64,000 nucleotides of DNA from positions 12,374,826-12,438,825 of the forward strand of contig CM054062.1 in assembly GCA_028641055.1 (NCBI GenBank), given 5' to 3'. The DNA is from Alopecurus myosuroides (Eukaryota > Streptophyta > Magnoliopsida > Poales > Poaceae). Of the stretch, positions 32,589 through 43,880 are shown piece after piece; the stretch's first letter is position 1, and every line of letters begins with the position of its first letter. A model generated the notes under the pieces. The model was given only the letters and a program-made list of their open reading frames with translations. It had not been told where the DNA came from and did not search any database. Made by a program: the position numbers and the translations under genes.

Positions 32589-35500
32589 ATGTCTGGCGGA
32601 AAGAAGCGCGGCGCTGCCGTTTCTGCGTCCGGCGAACCTTCCGCGCAACCCGCGCCCCGCGCCGGCGACTGGCGTTCTCCCAACACCACCGCAAAGTGCA
32701 TCAAGGAGATGCAGCGGGAGGGATTGCTGCCGGCGGAGGCGGAGAAGCGCGTCCGCCTCGGGAAAAAGGAAGAGGTACCTAATCCCCAGTCGAACGAGCG
32801 CGTGGTCTTTGTGGACCACGTGACTCGGGGCCTCTCTTTTCCCCTTCATCCCTTCTTCCTCGGGTTGCTGTGTGCCTATGGCATACAGCTTCACGATCTC
32901 CCCCCGAACGCGGTGCAGCACATCACGTGCTTCATCGTGTTCTGCGAGTGCTATCTTGGCATTCGCCCGCACTGGGCGCTGTGGAAGGCGCTTTTCAAGG
33001 TCCGGATCTTCCGCGAGAAGTCGCGGGTGGAGTCCGAGCTTGGCGAACCGCTTCGCACCGGCGGCTTCGGGATCCAAGCTCGACAAGAAAGCAGCTACTT
33101 CAACATGCACTTCGTCGACTCCGCCCAAAGCTGGCGGAAAAGGTGGTTCTACGTCGTCGACAATAGCTCGGGTGGGATTGTAGAGTTCCACCCGTTCGCT
33201 GTTTTGACCAGGCGCAAGTCTTGGGGGCACAAGATGTCAGCCGAAGAAACCCAGACTGTTGCGCCTCTAATCGCGAGAGTAGCTGCTCTTCGAGATCAGA
33301 CCGCGGGAGTTGTGCTCAACGGGATGCACTTGGTGAGCATCTTCTTGAAGCGCAGGATCCAGCCACTCCAACAGAGGCCATCCGCCATGTGGGAGTACCA
33401 GGGCTCGGAAGATCCCAGTCGAGTAAGCCGCGAGGAACTTTCGAATGTAGAATCCGAGAAGAAAATCGCAGGCATCACCCGACTGAAGGTGGGAGAGAAG
33501 TTCCCCGATTGCTCCGTTGAAGCCTTCGCCGCCTCGAATTCTCCCCCAGCCGAGGTTAGCTTCTTTCTCTTCCTTCGTTTTTGAGTTGTTCCTCTTTTCT
33601 CCGTTCAGAGTCTTGGTCGATAAGATTTTTCTTGTCTTCTTCTTGCATTTGCAGAGCCTAGCCATGGCGGACTGCTACCCGCCAACCACAGGGGAAGCCG
33701 CCTCAGAGCAAGTGTCGAGCCATCAAGACGGCCCGATTGACACCAGCGTCGCCAATGCCTCTTCGAGTTCAGAGCACGATTCTTCGGATGACGCTGCGGA
33801 CTCGAATGGCGCCCCGACGAAACGTCGTCGAGTAGACGAGGACGAAGCTACCTCCAAAGACAAATCTTTGGAAGCGTCGCCCGGTCAAGCTTCTATCCAT
33901 GCGACTCCACTGCGCTCCCTGGCTCCTTCCCCTTCGATTCCAGTGATGACGCCCTCTTGGAACGCGGACTTGCTGGATGACGACGAGGATGACGAGTAAG
34001 TGTTTTTTTCCTTAATCTTGGTCGAACATTTTCTGTGCTTCAATATCGATTGTTTCTATCTTTCGGTGCAGTCTACAAATGATCAGTCCTCGCAGGTACG
34101 CCGCGGCCGTTCCTCCCGAGAAGAGGAATAAGGGCAAGGATGCGGGTGAAACTCCCACCACGGGCACCGTCCAAAACTCCCCTAGAGCAGCCCCCGAAGT
34201 CGTGACAATGGTGCGTGAAGCTCCAAGCTTTGCCGCCAGGGCTTCTGCTTCTAAGGAAGTGACGGATAGCTCTGCGGATCCGCTGTCTCGCGCCTCTGGC
34301 CAGGTAAGCTTCGTCTTTCGTCTTGAAACCATAGTTTTATTTTTATCGGGTGCACGACAGTGCTCCCGATGGGAGTAGCCCCCGAGGCTGTAGTCGATCG
34401 CATGCGATCGGCCACAGGCTCAAAGTCTAGTTTAATTCCTCTTCATGCTTTTAATTTTTATCGGGTGCACGGCAGTGCTCCCGATGGGAGTAGCCCCCGA
34501 GGCTGTAGTCGATTGTAAATAATCGGGTACAGGCTCAAATTTGATCTTTTTAACTCTTCCGTCTTCGCGCTTTTGCAGTCACTCGTTGATTCTCTTGCGG
34601 CGATTGGTCGCCGCGTCGTTCTCGCTGAATCGGATTGCAAGTCTCTTCAAGCGGACCGCAACCGACTCCGGGCTGAAAACGATCTTCTCAAGGGTGAGCT
34701 CTATCGTTTCCCTGTCTTCCACACTCCATTCATTCTAGAGTTTTTGACAAGCGTCTTTTTGCAGCTCGACTTGAATTTGCAGAATCCGAAAAGGTCAAAT
34801 TCTCTGAACAGGTAACTGCTCGAGAAGCTGACTTGACGGCCATTCGACAAGAGCTAGAGGCTTCCCGTATGCAGTCGGAAGACTTCAGTCGACAGCTTGC
34901 GGACGCGCGGAAGTCCTTGAAGGAGTTAGAGAAAACCGGCAGTAAGGCCGACAGCGAGCTTGTCGGGTTCCTCCGTCCCCTTGCTGAGCGTTTCGCGGGT
35001 AAGCTTGCTAGAATTTCGCGATTCTGATTCTTCACTTGGCTGCAGTTTGCTAAGTATTATTTTCTCCCTTCGCAGGTATTCTGGATGTTCCTCTAGAAAT
35101 CCCTGGACTCCAGCGGGTGGATGTGGTAACCGATACGCTTGCCCAGCTTAAAAGGCACGCTGATGGAGTTTCTTCCATGGTCAGTGATGCTACCCAAGTG
35201 CTGGGGCAACTGTACGGTCGCCTCCTCGCCAACGCCACTCCTGCACCTGCGCTCGATGATATGTTGAAGGTCTTCTCAGAAGGAAAACTTCTGGATGCCT
35301 TTGCAGTCGCTCAATCGGAGGCTGGCGCGAAGACTGCGATCCAATTTGCTCTGGCGCACGGAGTCGAAGGGTTGGAGGAAGCTTACTCGTCCATTCCAGT
35401 CGATCCTTCCACGGGCAAAAAGGTACGGCTCTCTCGTTTTGGCGAGCAAGCCGCCATTCTTGCTCGGAAGCTTTCTGAGATTTTTGCTCGGAAGAAGGGA

Positions 35501-36569
35501 GGGTCGACTGCTGCTAGTGGGAGCACCAATGTAGCCTCGTAGTTTTTTTTTATTTCCTTCTTTGAATGTAATGAACCTTGGGATGTATTCCCGTACTTTT
35601 GTTGTCCTTGATCGAAGCATTTATCCTTTGGAGTTTTTATTCTTCCTGTTTGTACCTTTGTCTCCCGATGGGAGTAGCCCCCAAGCGTGTTTAGTCAGAT
35701 GTGCGACTAGAAACCACTCGAGTAGGGCATCTCACTTCTTTCCTTGTGCTTCTTCCAGGCTACTGTGTTTGCCGCGGAAACTTCTGGTGGACGTGGTAAT
35801 CCAGTAAATCCACTTGTGGCCGCCGTGGGCACTTTTGCTGGCCTTCGTGATAAGGTTCAGGAGGGTGAGCGTAGGCTGAAAGCTTTGCGCGGGGTGGCTG
35901 ATGTGGCGATATCCAAACAGAAATTGGCGGCTGAGCGCGAGCAATTTCTGATGGACGAGCTATCTTCAGTTGCGAGGGAGTTGCTATGTAAGTGGTGCAG
36001 CCCCCGTGCATTTTTTCTCCTTTTGTATTCTTCAGCTGACTAAGTGCATCTGCCCTTCAGTTGTTAGACCGAATGACAGGGAGGAAAAGCAGTGGGTGGA
36101 AAACCACATTCACCAAGAGGCTAACAGCCCAAAACCTCATGCGAATAACTTCTGGTCTGATCGCACTCGAGGGTTTGTGATGGCCACCTTGAAATTCCGA
36201 GTGCTGCAGGCGAGAATTCTCGTGGGTTCTTTTCACGAGGTCTTGGTCGTGATGAATGCAGCTTTTTATCCACTCGAAAGGGGTCCCGAAGACTGGAGCT
36301 ATCTACTCAGGCTGTTTAGTCGGGAAGGGGAGATTCGCACGTGCGTACGCAAACAGATGACGTGCGGCGCGGTTGTTGCTCTCTCCTTTGTCCGAATATG
36401 GCATCCTGAGATAGATTTGAACTCCGCAGCTCGGCGCCCAGATTATGCAATCGAGGACATCACACCTTTTTATGATGCTGTACGCCCTGCAGCCGAGAAG
36501 GTTATCCGAATGACCTCTGAAGAGGTAGATAGGGTCTTAGCGACTGAGAATGCTCAGCGTTTTGATTGA
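32589..36569 (+). CDS. Antisense accessory gene of B (Transposase_28-like), eight predicted exons
   Basis: Exons joining in frame with GT-AG introns: 32589-33554, 33655-33995, 34072-34303, 34579-34693, 34765-34998, 35076-35530, 35759-35987 and 36061-36569 (stop). That gives 1026 residues. If the seventh intron is retained, translation stops at 35542 with about 784 residues. Exon 1 has FVDHVTRGLSFPLHPFF and HITCFIVFCECYLGI, shared with A's antisense gene and with 'putative gypsy-type transposon' proteins (recalled as PF04195). Exon 2 is Ser/acidic with a basic KRRR patch, possibly nuclear targeting. Exons 4-5 are heptad-rich and coiled-coil-like. Exons 6 and 8 carry related helical segments. 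No stop interrupts any exon, unlike this element's pol. Function is unknown; DNA/RNA binding or regulation of the element is inference. Confidence 0.75.
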
Positions 36570-36853
36570 TCTGTCGGATGTGAATATCCTGTAAACTGTT
36601 TATAGTTTGTAAAAATCGTTGTAAGGTGTGTAACCTTGTATTGGATGATATTTCTTTGGGATGCTAAGTTCTTAGGTGTAGCCCCCGTGTATACGATGGG
36701 GTGTGTTCCTGTGACTTTTAGCATGCAGTAAACGAGAAGCTTCGGGTAAATATGATGAGGAAATCATGTATTTTTATTGCAATGACTGAGAAGTCATGTA
36801 TTCGAGCTACAAAATTGGCTAGTATAGCCTTATTGTTGTAGAAACAAGTAAGC
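36570..36853. other. B convergent 3' spacer
   Basis: A short non-coding stretch between the end of the antisense gene and the end of pol, which face each other. It contains another GTAGCCCCCG motif at about 36677. Transcripts from both strands would end or overlap here. Confidence 0.5.
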
Positions 36854-39800
36854 CTAGGGGTAGAATTTGCGGAGTTGTGCAATATTCCATGGATTGGAAT
36901 AGATTCCTCCGGTCGCTGGATTTTTGAGCCTGTAGGCTCCTCCTGGGATAACTTCGTGTATAATGAAGGGTCCTTCCCAAGGTGGTTCGAGTTTGTGTCC
37001 TTCCTTCTGCTTGAGCCGCAATACTAAGTCACCTACCACGAATGACCTATGGCGTATGCGGCGGCTGTGATAGTTGCGTAGCGATTGTTGATAAACTGCG
37101 GATCTTGCGAGTGCGATGTCCCGCATTTCGTCGAGTGCATCCATATCTGCTGCGAGTGCTTTGTTGGAGGTTTTTTCGCTGTAGGCCACAACCCGTGGGG
37201 CGCTGAATCGAACTTCCTCGGGAAGGACTGCTTCCGCCCCGTATACCATAAAAAATGGTGTGTATTTTGTAGACCTGTTTGGGGTTGTCCGGAGGCTCCA
37301 GAGTACGGAGGGTAGCTCCTCTGCCCAATGCCCTGCTGCGGGGTGCAGACGGTCGAGTAGTCGTTTCTTGATCCCAGCCGAAACTAAGCCGTTGGATCTT
37401 TCGACTTGTCCGTTCGTTTGCGGGTGGGCAACCGAAGCGAACTTGAAATTGATGCCTTTCTCTTCGCAGAACTGCTGTGTTTCCTTTGCCGTAAAGTTTG
37501 TGCCGTTATCTGTAATGATGTCGTGTGGCACACCAAATCTGCATATGATGGAATCAAGGAACTCCACGGCACATTGGGCGCTAGCCGAAGTTACTGGTCT
37601 TGCCTCTATCCATTTGGTGAATTTGTCGACTGCGACCAGCAGATGTGTATATCCACCGGGTGTGGATCTGCGTAATGGTCCAACCATGTCTAGCCCCCAT
37701 TGTGCAAAGGGCCAGGCGATGGGTATCATGTGCAACTCCGTGGCGGGTGCGTGCGGCTTTGGTGCGAATCGCTGGCAGGCGTCGCATCTATCGACCAGGT
37801 TTTTTGCATCGGTGGCTGCTGTAAGCCAGTAGAATCCTGCTCGAAAGGCTTTCCCCAATATCGCTTTCCAGCTAGCATGATGTCCGCAATCACCCTGATG
37901 TATGTCTCGAAGTAATTCCTTGCCGTCTTCGGGTGCGATGCAACGCTGAAGTATTCCCGAGATGCTTTGTTTGTATAATTCTCCGTTAACCACCCGAAAG
38001 GATTTGCTACGCCTGATTAACTGTCGAGCCTCACGTGGATCGGCCGGGAGCTGTTTGTTTAGCAGGTAGTCGAGATATTTCTGCGTCCAGACTGGTTCGA
38101 CCAGGAAAACCTGCCGTGATATGTTATGAGTAAGCTCGAGAAACGCGATTTGCGGGCTGACCTCTGTTTCCATTGCTGCGGGTGGTTCTGCGGGTTTCTT
38201 TAGTTTGATCGATCTCTTAATCATCCGCTCGAAATATATCCCTGGCGGTATGGGTGTGTTCGTGGAACCCATGTTGGCCAGTCTGTCTGCTTCTTCGTTG
38301 CTAGATCTTGCAATGTGCTTTAGCTCGCACCCTTTAAAGCTTCCTTCGAGTAGGTTATACATGTCGCGATACGCAACCATGTTTTCGGCAATGGCGTCGC
38401 ATTTTTTCATTGTTTGCTGCACTATGAGGTTGGAATCGCCGTAGATCATTAATCGGGTAGCTCCACAGGCGATTGCCATCTTCATCCCATGCAATAGTGC
38501 TTCATATTCTGCGTCATTGTTCGATGCTGGGTCATCGGGTGGAAAATCCAGTCGCAAGACGTACTGCAGTTTGTCTCCGCTAGGTGAGATGAGGACGATT
38601 CCTGCTCCTGCTCCTTCGTTTCTCTTGGATCCATCGAAGTACATTATCCAATTGCTCGTATACTCGGGTGGCCCGGGTGTTTGCAGCTCTGTCCATTCGC
38701 TGATGAATTCCACGAGAACTTGTGATTTGACTGCGTTGCGTCCAGCGTAGGTGATGTCCCAGGCGCCCAGCTCGATGCTCCACTTTGCTATTCTTCCGGA
38801 TGCCATAGGGTTGTTCATGATTGTCCCGAGTGACGCATCATTAACCACTGTGATGGCGTGTTCCTGGAAATAATGTTTGAGCTTTCGAGCTGTGAGAACA
38901 ACCCCGTATGCGAGCTTCTGATAGTGAGGGTAGCGTTGTTTGCATGGCGAAAGTACTTCGCTGATGTAATATATTGGTCTTTGAACTCCGTATGCTTTGC
39001 CGTCTTCAGGTCTTTCGACTACGATCGCTGTGCTGATGACTTGGTTTGTGGCGGCTAAGTATAGGAAAAGTGGCTCCCTTTCTTGCGGTGTCGCAAGGAT
39101 GCGCCTGCTTTGCAAGGACCGCTTCAGATCTGCGAATGCTTTTTTGGCTTCGGGCGTCCATTCGAATTTGTCCGTCTTCTTCAGTAATTTGTAGAAGGGT
39201 AGTGCCTGCTCTCCCAATCGTGCGATGAATCTGCTCAGGGCTGCTAGTCGTCCTGCGAGCTGCTGTACTCCGCGTAGATTGGTTGGCTCCTTCATAGTCA
39301 ATATGCCTTGTATTTTCTCCGGGTTGGCTTCGATGCCTCTGGCGGATACCAGGTACCCGAGAAGTTTGCCTGCGGGGACACCGAAAACTCATTTGGTCGG
39401 GTTGAGCTTGATCCGATATGCGTTAAGGGTGTCGAATGTTTCTTTAATATCCTCGAGGAGTGTGTCCTCCACTCGAGTTTTGATGACGATGTCGTCGACG
39501 TACACTTGTACGTTTTTGCCAATGAGATTGGCGAGGCATCTTTGCATGCAGCGCTGATATGTTGCGCCTGCGTTCTTCAGCCCGAAGGGCATTGTCGTGT
39601 AGCAGTATACACCGTGTGGTGTGATGAAAGCCGTCTTCTCCTCGTCTTCCTTTTTCATGCGGATTTGATTATATCCTGAATAGGCGTCTAGAAAGGAGAG
39701 ACGCTGGCAACCTGCCGTAGAGTCCACGATCTGGTCGATTCGTGGTAGAGGAAAGTTGTCCTTGGGGCAGTGTTTATTTAGCGACGTGTAGTCGATGCAT

Positions 39801-41062
39801 ACCCGAAGGATATCCGTGTTTTTCTTGGGGACCAACACCGGGTTTGCTAACCAGGTGGATATTTTGATCTCCCTGATGAAGTTTGCGGCTAGCAATCTGT
39901 TTACTTCTTCTCCAAGCGTTTTCTGCTTAGGTTCTGAAAATCGTCGAGTCGTCTGTTTGATAGGTTTGGCGTCAGGAAAGACTTCGAGTGAGTGCTCGGC
40001 AAACTCCCTGGGTATTCCTGGCATATCTGAGGGCTGCCAGGCGAAAATCTCCCAGTACTCACGGAGGAGTTTGACGAGCGCGCCTTCCTATGCTGGCGAG
40101 AGGGTTGTGGAAACCATCGCCGTCTTCGCGGAGTCTGTCGGGTGTACTTGGTGCTTGCGAGTATCGCTGTTGGCACTGAATTCCAGTTCGGGTGCGTTTT
40201 TCTTCGTGAGGGGCATAACGGAGTGGTCCGTTGTTTTTGCTAACTCTTGAAGTTCTTCTTGCATCCCGAAAGATTTTGCGATCTCATTAAATTCTATGTC
40301 GCACTTGTCCGATTTCTGGAAGTCTCCGTCGATGGTGATCACACCGTATTCGCCAGGTAGCTTGAGCTTCAAGTATGCGTAATGTGGCACAGCCATGAAT
40401 CTGGCGAACGCTGTTCGACCAAGAATGGCGTGGTACTGTGAGGGCCAGTCGACGACTTCGAAGTCCAGGAATTCCCTTCTGTAGTTGCGTGGGGAGCCCA
40501 GTACAACTTCTAGGTTGATTGTTCCGAGTGGACGGATTGCTTTGCCCGGGACTATCCCGTGGAAGGATGTTTCTGATTCCCTTAGACCGTCCAGATTTTT
40601 GTTCATTCGACGGAGTGTATCCGCGTAGATGATGTTGATGCCGCTGCCACCATCCATGAACACGCGGGCCAGGTCATAATTGCCAATTTGAGCTTGAATG
40701 ACGAGGGCGGCGTGTCCCGGCCGATAGACTCGTGGCGGGTGGTCTTCTTTCGAGAACGTGATTGGCTGATCGGCCATCTTCAGGTACTCGGGCTTTGTTG
40801 GTGGCGCCTGCACTGCCATGCATATTTGTCTCGAGTTAGTCTTTTGAGCTCTGCGAGAGGGGCATACCTTCTGTGATTGGCGGTGGTAGCTGGAATTGTT
40901 GTCCGCCTCCTGGTAGTGGTGGATAGTTTTGGGTGGAAGCGAATCTTTTCTTGGCGAGCGCGTCCGAGATTTCGATGAACTTTCGGCAATCCTTGAGAAG
41001 GTGTGTTGCCTTAGTCTTGCCCGTGCGCTTGTCTGTGAACAGATGTAGCGAGCAGTACGCAT
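36854..41062 (-). pseudogene. Pro-pol of B: protease-RT-RNase H-aRNase H-integrase with two nonsense codons
   Basis: One frame runs from about 41062 down to 36854, in the +1 frame relative to gag and overlapping gag's 3' end. Protease: VFMDGGSGINIIYAD. RT: CIDYTSLNKHCPKDNFPL, FLDAYSGYNQIRM and intact YVDDIVIKT (near 39490-39510). RNase H is followed by an archaeal-type RNase H with MYFDGSKRNEGAGAG, YGDSNLI and NEEADRLA. Integrase: GDCGHHAS...CDACQR, then WGLDMVGPL and IITDNGTNF. Two in-frame stops break it: TAG at 40088-40090 between protease and RT, and TGA at 39389-39391, where a Cys is expected (LNPTK then VFGVPAGK). Catalytic motifs are otherwise intact, consistent with recent damage. Confidence 0.88.
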
Positions 41063-43181
41063 CGAGGTCTTCCTCGGGTGATTTTTCTTCTACTTTCGGT
41101 TTCCACTCCCGACTTCCGCGACGACCGGAGTCGCGACTTCGCGTGAATTCTGCTGCCACTAGTTCTTCTCTATCATCGTGGTCGTAATATTTTCTTCTCT
41201 TCCTTCGTCCGTGGCGGTCGTCCTCGTGTGCAGGTGATGATCCTCTTTCGTTGCGTACTGCGTCTTCTCCATTGGCCCATTTTTCGGCTATGACCATGAG
41301 CTCCCCGATGGTTTTGGGCGCGGCTCTGCCGAGCTCTTCTCGAAACGCGGTTCTTCTTGCTCCTTTGGCGAAAGCCTCAATCGCCACTTCTTCAGAGATT
41401 GTCCCCGCGGTGTTCCTGAGCGTGTTCCACCGCTGGATGTACTCTCGGGTGGATTCACCGCTTTTCTGTTTGCAGGCTCGTAGTTCTTCGATTGTAGCCG
41501 GTCTCTTGTAGGTCGACTGGAAGTTTTTGCAGAAATCACGGTGCAAATCATCCCACGATGCGTAGCAAGATCGCGGTCTCCTCTCCAGCCAGCTGCGAGC
41601 TGCTCCGGCTAGGTGCAAATTGAGGTATTGCATGGCCGTGTTCTTGTTACCACGTTGGCATTTCACTGCCGTGAGGTAGTCGCTCAACCATTGAGAGGGC
41701 TCGAGTGAGCCGTCGTACTTCGTCACTTCCGTGCTGAGCTTGAATCGCTTGGGTAGGGGCGCCTCGCGGATGCTACGGGCGAAACATAGTGCGCCGCAGG
41801 TTTCGTCATCCGAAGAGCCGGACGATGATCGATCGCGATATCTTGACGCCCTTGCTCTATCCACTTTGTTTTGCGCGATGTCTAATCGCGCGTCCCGTCC
41901 GGGTTGATCGCGATCGGAGTTCTTCCGTGGTTCCTTGCTTCGTTTGCGTGAACGGCTGCCGCGGTGTCGCGGGCTTTTATCTCTCGGGCTGTCGTCGCCG
42001 CTGCTTCGACTGTCATCACGGCGGCGGGCTTCCTTCCCTCGGCCACGACGTGGCGACTTGTCTTTTCTCGGGGAAGAGCTTCTGTGCCTGCGGGCCGTTT
42101 CCTTGTCCTTTTCCTTCTCCAGTCGCTCCTTCTCCAATTGTTCTTTGCGATCGTGAGAGGCGAGCCTCGCGGCCGCCAGCCCTAGACCTTTGCGAATGTG
42201 CTTGTATTGTTCCACCCGGGGATCGCTATCTGTTGGCTGATTCATCTGCATGTAGGTTGCTGCGGCTAGGATCGCAGCGGCTGGGGTTTGCGGGTAGACG
42301 TTGCCATCGTCGTCGACCCTCATGAAAGAAGACATGGTAGACCTGTTGGTCCCAGCCATAGATTCGTGGTCCCTCGTTGACGCTGCGGGTCCCTTCCCCC
42401 TAGGTCGGGTACCGACTGAAGGTGCGTGGGATAGCTCAGCTCGACGTTGGCTTGATTCATCCGCCGCTCTCCTGCGACGGGCTAGATCCGCTCGGGCATC
42501 CTTGATGTTTGAGGCCGCCCTCACTAGGTGATAGTGATAGGCGGTTAGGTCTTCCTGCGTGGCTCCCGCCGCAGGCGGCTGGCTCTTTCGCATGGATTCC
42601 TTGGCTCTTTTCCAGGCTTCCCGCGAAACGCCGATTATATCGCGCTCAGTCGCGCTATATTCAGTTTCCGAGGGCTGTTCCGACCCTGCCATGCAGACTT
42701 GGGCCAGTTGTGGTCCGTGTGTCCTAGGCGTAGATCGAAAAGCTCTCCGCACCCGAGAGGGTTCCTCTGTCGAGAGGGTGTGGTAGTCGACTGCGTTGTA
42801 GCGGATGGACTCGCCGCTTTTCCCTGTAGGGAAGCGCGAGTTGGCGGTTCCAGATTCGGTTTCAGATTCATCTGAGAAGTGGAGGATCCCGTCTCTATTC
42901 GCCATGAAGTTGAAGCTCCCGAACGTCAGGGTGACGCTCTTTTCCAGTTCCTCGAACGCCGGGCGAGATTCCGGCGAGTGAGGCGTGACCACGACAGATC
43001 CGATCCGTATAGGATTGTTCGGAGCCGTAGTCGTTGGTTTCCAACGGGAGTTGGATGTCGATGAAGCCGAAGATGCCGGTGATCCAGCGCCCGCGTTTCC
43101 CACAGACGGCGCCAATTGTCGAATCCCTGACTCGACAAGTCCCTTAGGTGACCCTATCGGATTTCGATTAGGAGAAGTCAT
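40836..43181 (-). CDS. Gag of B
   Basis: An open frame of about 781 residues. Its first ATG (43181) lies inside the 5' LTR, and the frame runs through the PBS; the next Met is near 42903 (MANRDGILHFSDES). The middle is Arg/Ser/Asp-rich (many RR, SPR and DKSPR segments). The gag core is at about 41740-41300 (KYDGSLEPSQWLSDYLTAV, SWLERRPRSCYASWDDL). A Cys-His zinc-finger-like motif (CSLH...THLLKDC) comes near the end. It stops at 40836 (TAA), with protease continuing in another frame. Gag would form particles and package element RNA. Which start is used is undecided. Confidence 0.8.
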   Translation of the reverse strand: MTSPNRNPIGSPKGLVESGIRQLAPSVGNAGAGSPASSASSTSNSRWKPTTTAPNNPIRIGSVVVTPHSPESRPAFEELEKSVTLTFGSFNFMANRDGILHFSDESETESGTANSRFPTGKSGESIRYNAVDYHTLSTEEPSRVRRAFRSTPRTHGPQLAQVCMAGSEQPSETEYSATERDIIGVSREAWKRAKESMRKSQPPAAGATQEDLTAYHYHLVRAASNIKDARADLARRRRAADESSQRRAELSHAPSVGTRPRGKGPAASTRDHESMAGTNRSTMSSFMRVDDDGNVYPQTPAAAILAAATYMQMNQPTDSDPRVEQYKHIRKGLGLAAARLASHDRKEQLEKERLEKEKDKETARRHRSSSPRKDKSPRRGRGKEARRRDDSRSSGDDSPRDKSPRHRGSRSRKRSKEPRKNSDRDQPGRDARLDIAQNKVDRARASRYRDRSSSGSSDDETCGALCFARSIREAPLPKRFKLSTEVTKYDGSLEPSQWLSDYLTAVKCQRGNKNTAMQYLNLHLAGAARSWLERRPRSCYASWDDLHRDFCKNFQSTYKRPATIEELRACKQKSGESTREYIQRWNTLRNTAGTISEEVAIEAFAKGARRTAFREELGRAAPKTIGELMVIAEKWANGEDAVRNERGSSPAHEDDRHGRRKRRKYYDHDDREELVAAEFTRSRDSGRRGSREWKPKVEEKSPEEDLDAYCSLHLFTDKRTGKTKATHLLKDCRKFIEISDALAKKRFASTQNYPPLPGGGQQFQLPPPITEGMPLSQSSKD
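43097..43114 (-). other. PBS of B
   Basis: On the minus strand TGGCGCCGTCTGTGGGAA starts two bases from the LTR. It has the TGGCGCC start typical of Tat-type gypsy elements. The exact tRNA is not assigned. Confidence 0.85.
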
Positions 43182-43609
43182 GGGCGCTGGTGAGATCGTC
43201 GGCTAGACAGAAGGCAAGATTTACCCAGGTTCGGGGCCCTCGTAGAGGTAAAACCCTTACTCCTGCCTCGTGTCGATCTGTATTGGATGATTAGATCGGT
43301 TACAGGTTGCTCGAATCGAGAGTAGATCTCGAGTTCCGAGGCTTTTTGGTCGTGTGGTATTTCTTGGTCCTCTCCCTGAGGGCTCTCCTGGCCTTATATA
43401 GATGGCCAGGTCTCGAGTCCTACCCGGAGAGGATTCAAACCCTAGCTTAAGTCGGTTACAAAACTACCTAACTTAACCCGCAAGTTTGGTGCGGGTGGGC
43501 TTCTGGTAGGCCTTCTGGAGTCTTCCAAGGGCGCCTCTTCTTGGGCCTTGACATTGGGCCTGAGAGGGGGTGTCCTTACCCGCAGGGTCCAAGATCTATG
43601 TCTTCGTCA
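43117..43609 (-). repeat. 5' LTR of B
   Basis: A full 493-bp copy. In element orientation a TATATAAGG box is the complement of about 43394-43403. It is followed on the right by the GGACT duplication (43610-43614). Confidence 0.93.
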
Positions 43610-43880
43610 GGACTCAAAGGAGATACTGTGTGGCATTTGAGGCCTACTCGGTGTTCCACTTTGGTGGCACCGCACCGCTCCAACGGAGATTAGCTTCCAT
43701 TGGGAAGTGAACTTCGGGATAAATCTCCGCGTCACTATGTTCGGTTATTCCTCAACTTACCTTTACTAGTTACTACTAGCTTAGTCATATACTTACCTTG
43801 TGCTAGTTGTACTTGCTCAACATATAGGATTGTTCACCTAGTTGCATAATCTAGATAATCTATATTTGAGCATTACCTTG
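43610..43880 (+). repeat. LTR2 of C, second segment
   Basis: Continues the interrupted LTR after B's target duplication and stops at CCTTG (43876-43880), where D inserts. The sequence matches LTR1 at about 19870-20140. Confidence 0.92.

Larger units (their letters stand above)
30882..43609 (-). mobile_element. Tat-lineage Ty3/gypsy element B with intact antisense gene
   Basis: Two 493-bp LTRs (TGTCGAATCC...CTTCGTCA) differ at about four positions by eye. GGACT is duplicated at 30877-30881 and 43610-43614, and the uninterrupted site is visible in LTR1 of C. The PBS is beside the right LTR, so the element reads leftward: gag, protease, RT, RNase H, archaeal-type RNase H, integrase. An antisense multi-exon gene (32589-36569) lies near the 3' LTR. 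It has the same architecture as A but a different family (different LTRs, PBS and proteins). It is young by LTR similarity. Pro-pol has two nonsense codons. Confidence 0.95.

Noticed and set aside
41789..42325. + strand open frames across B's gag
   Set aside because: Shadow frames of the Arg/Ser-rich minus-strand gag. No independent support.
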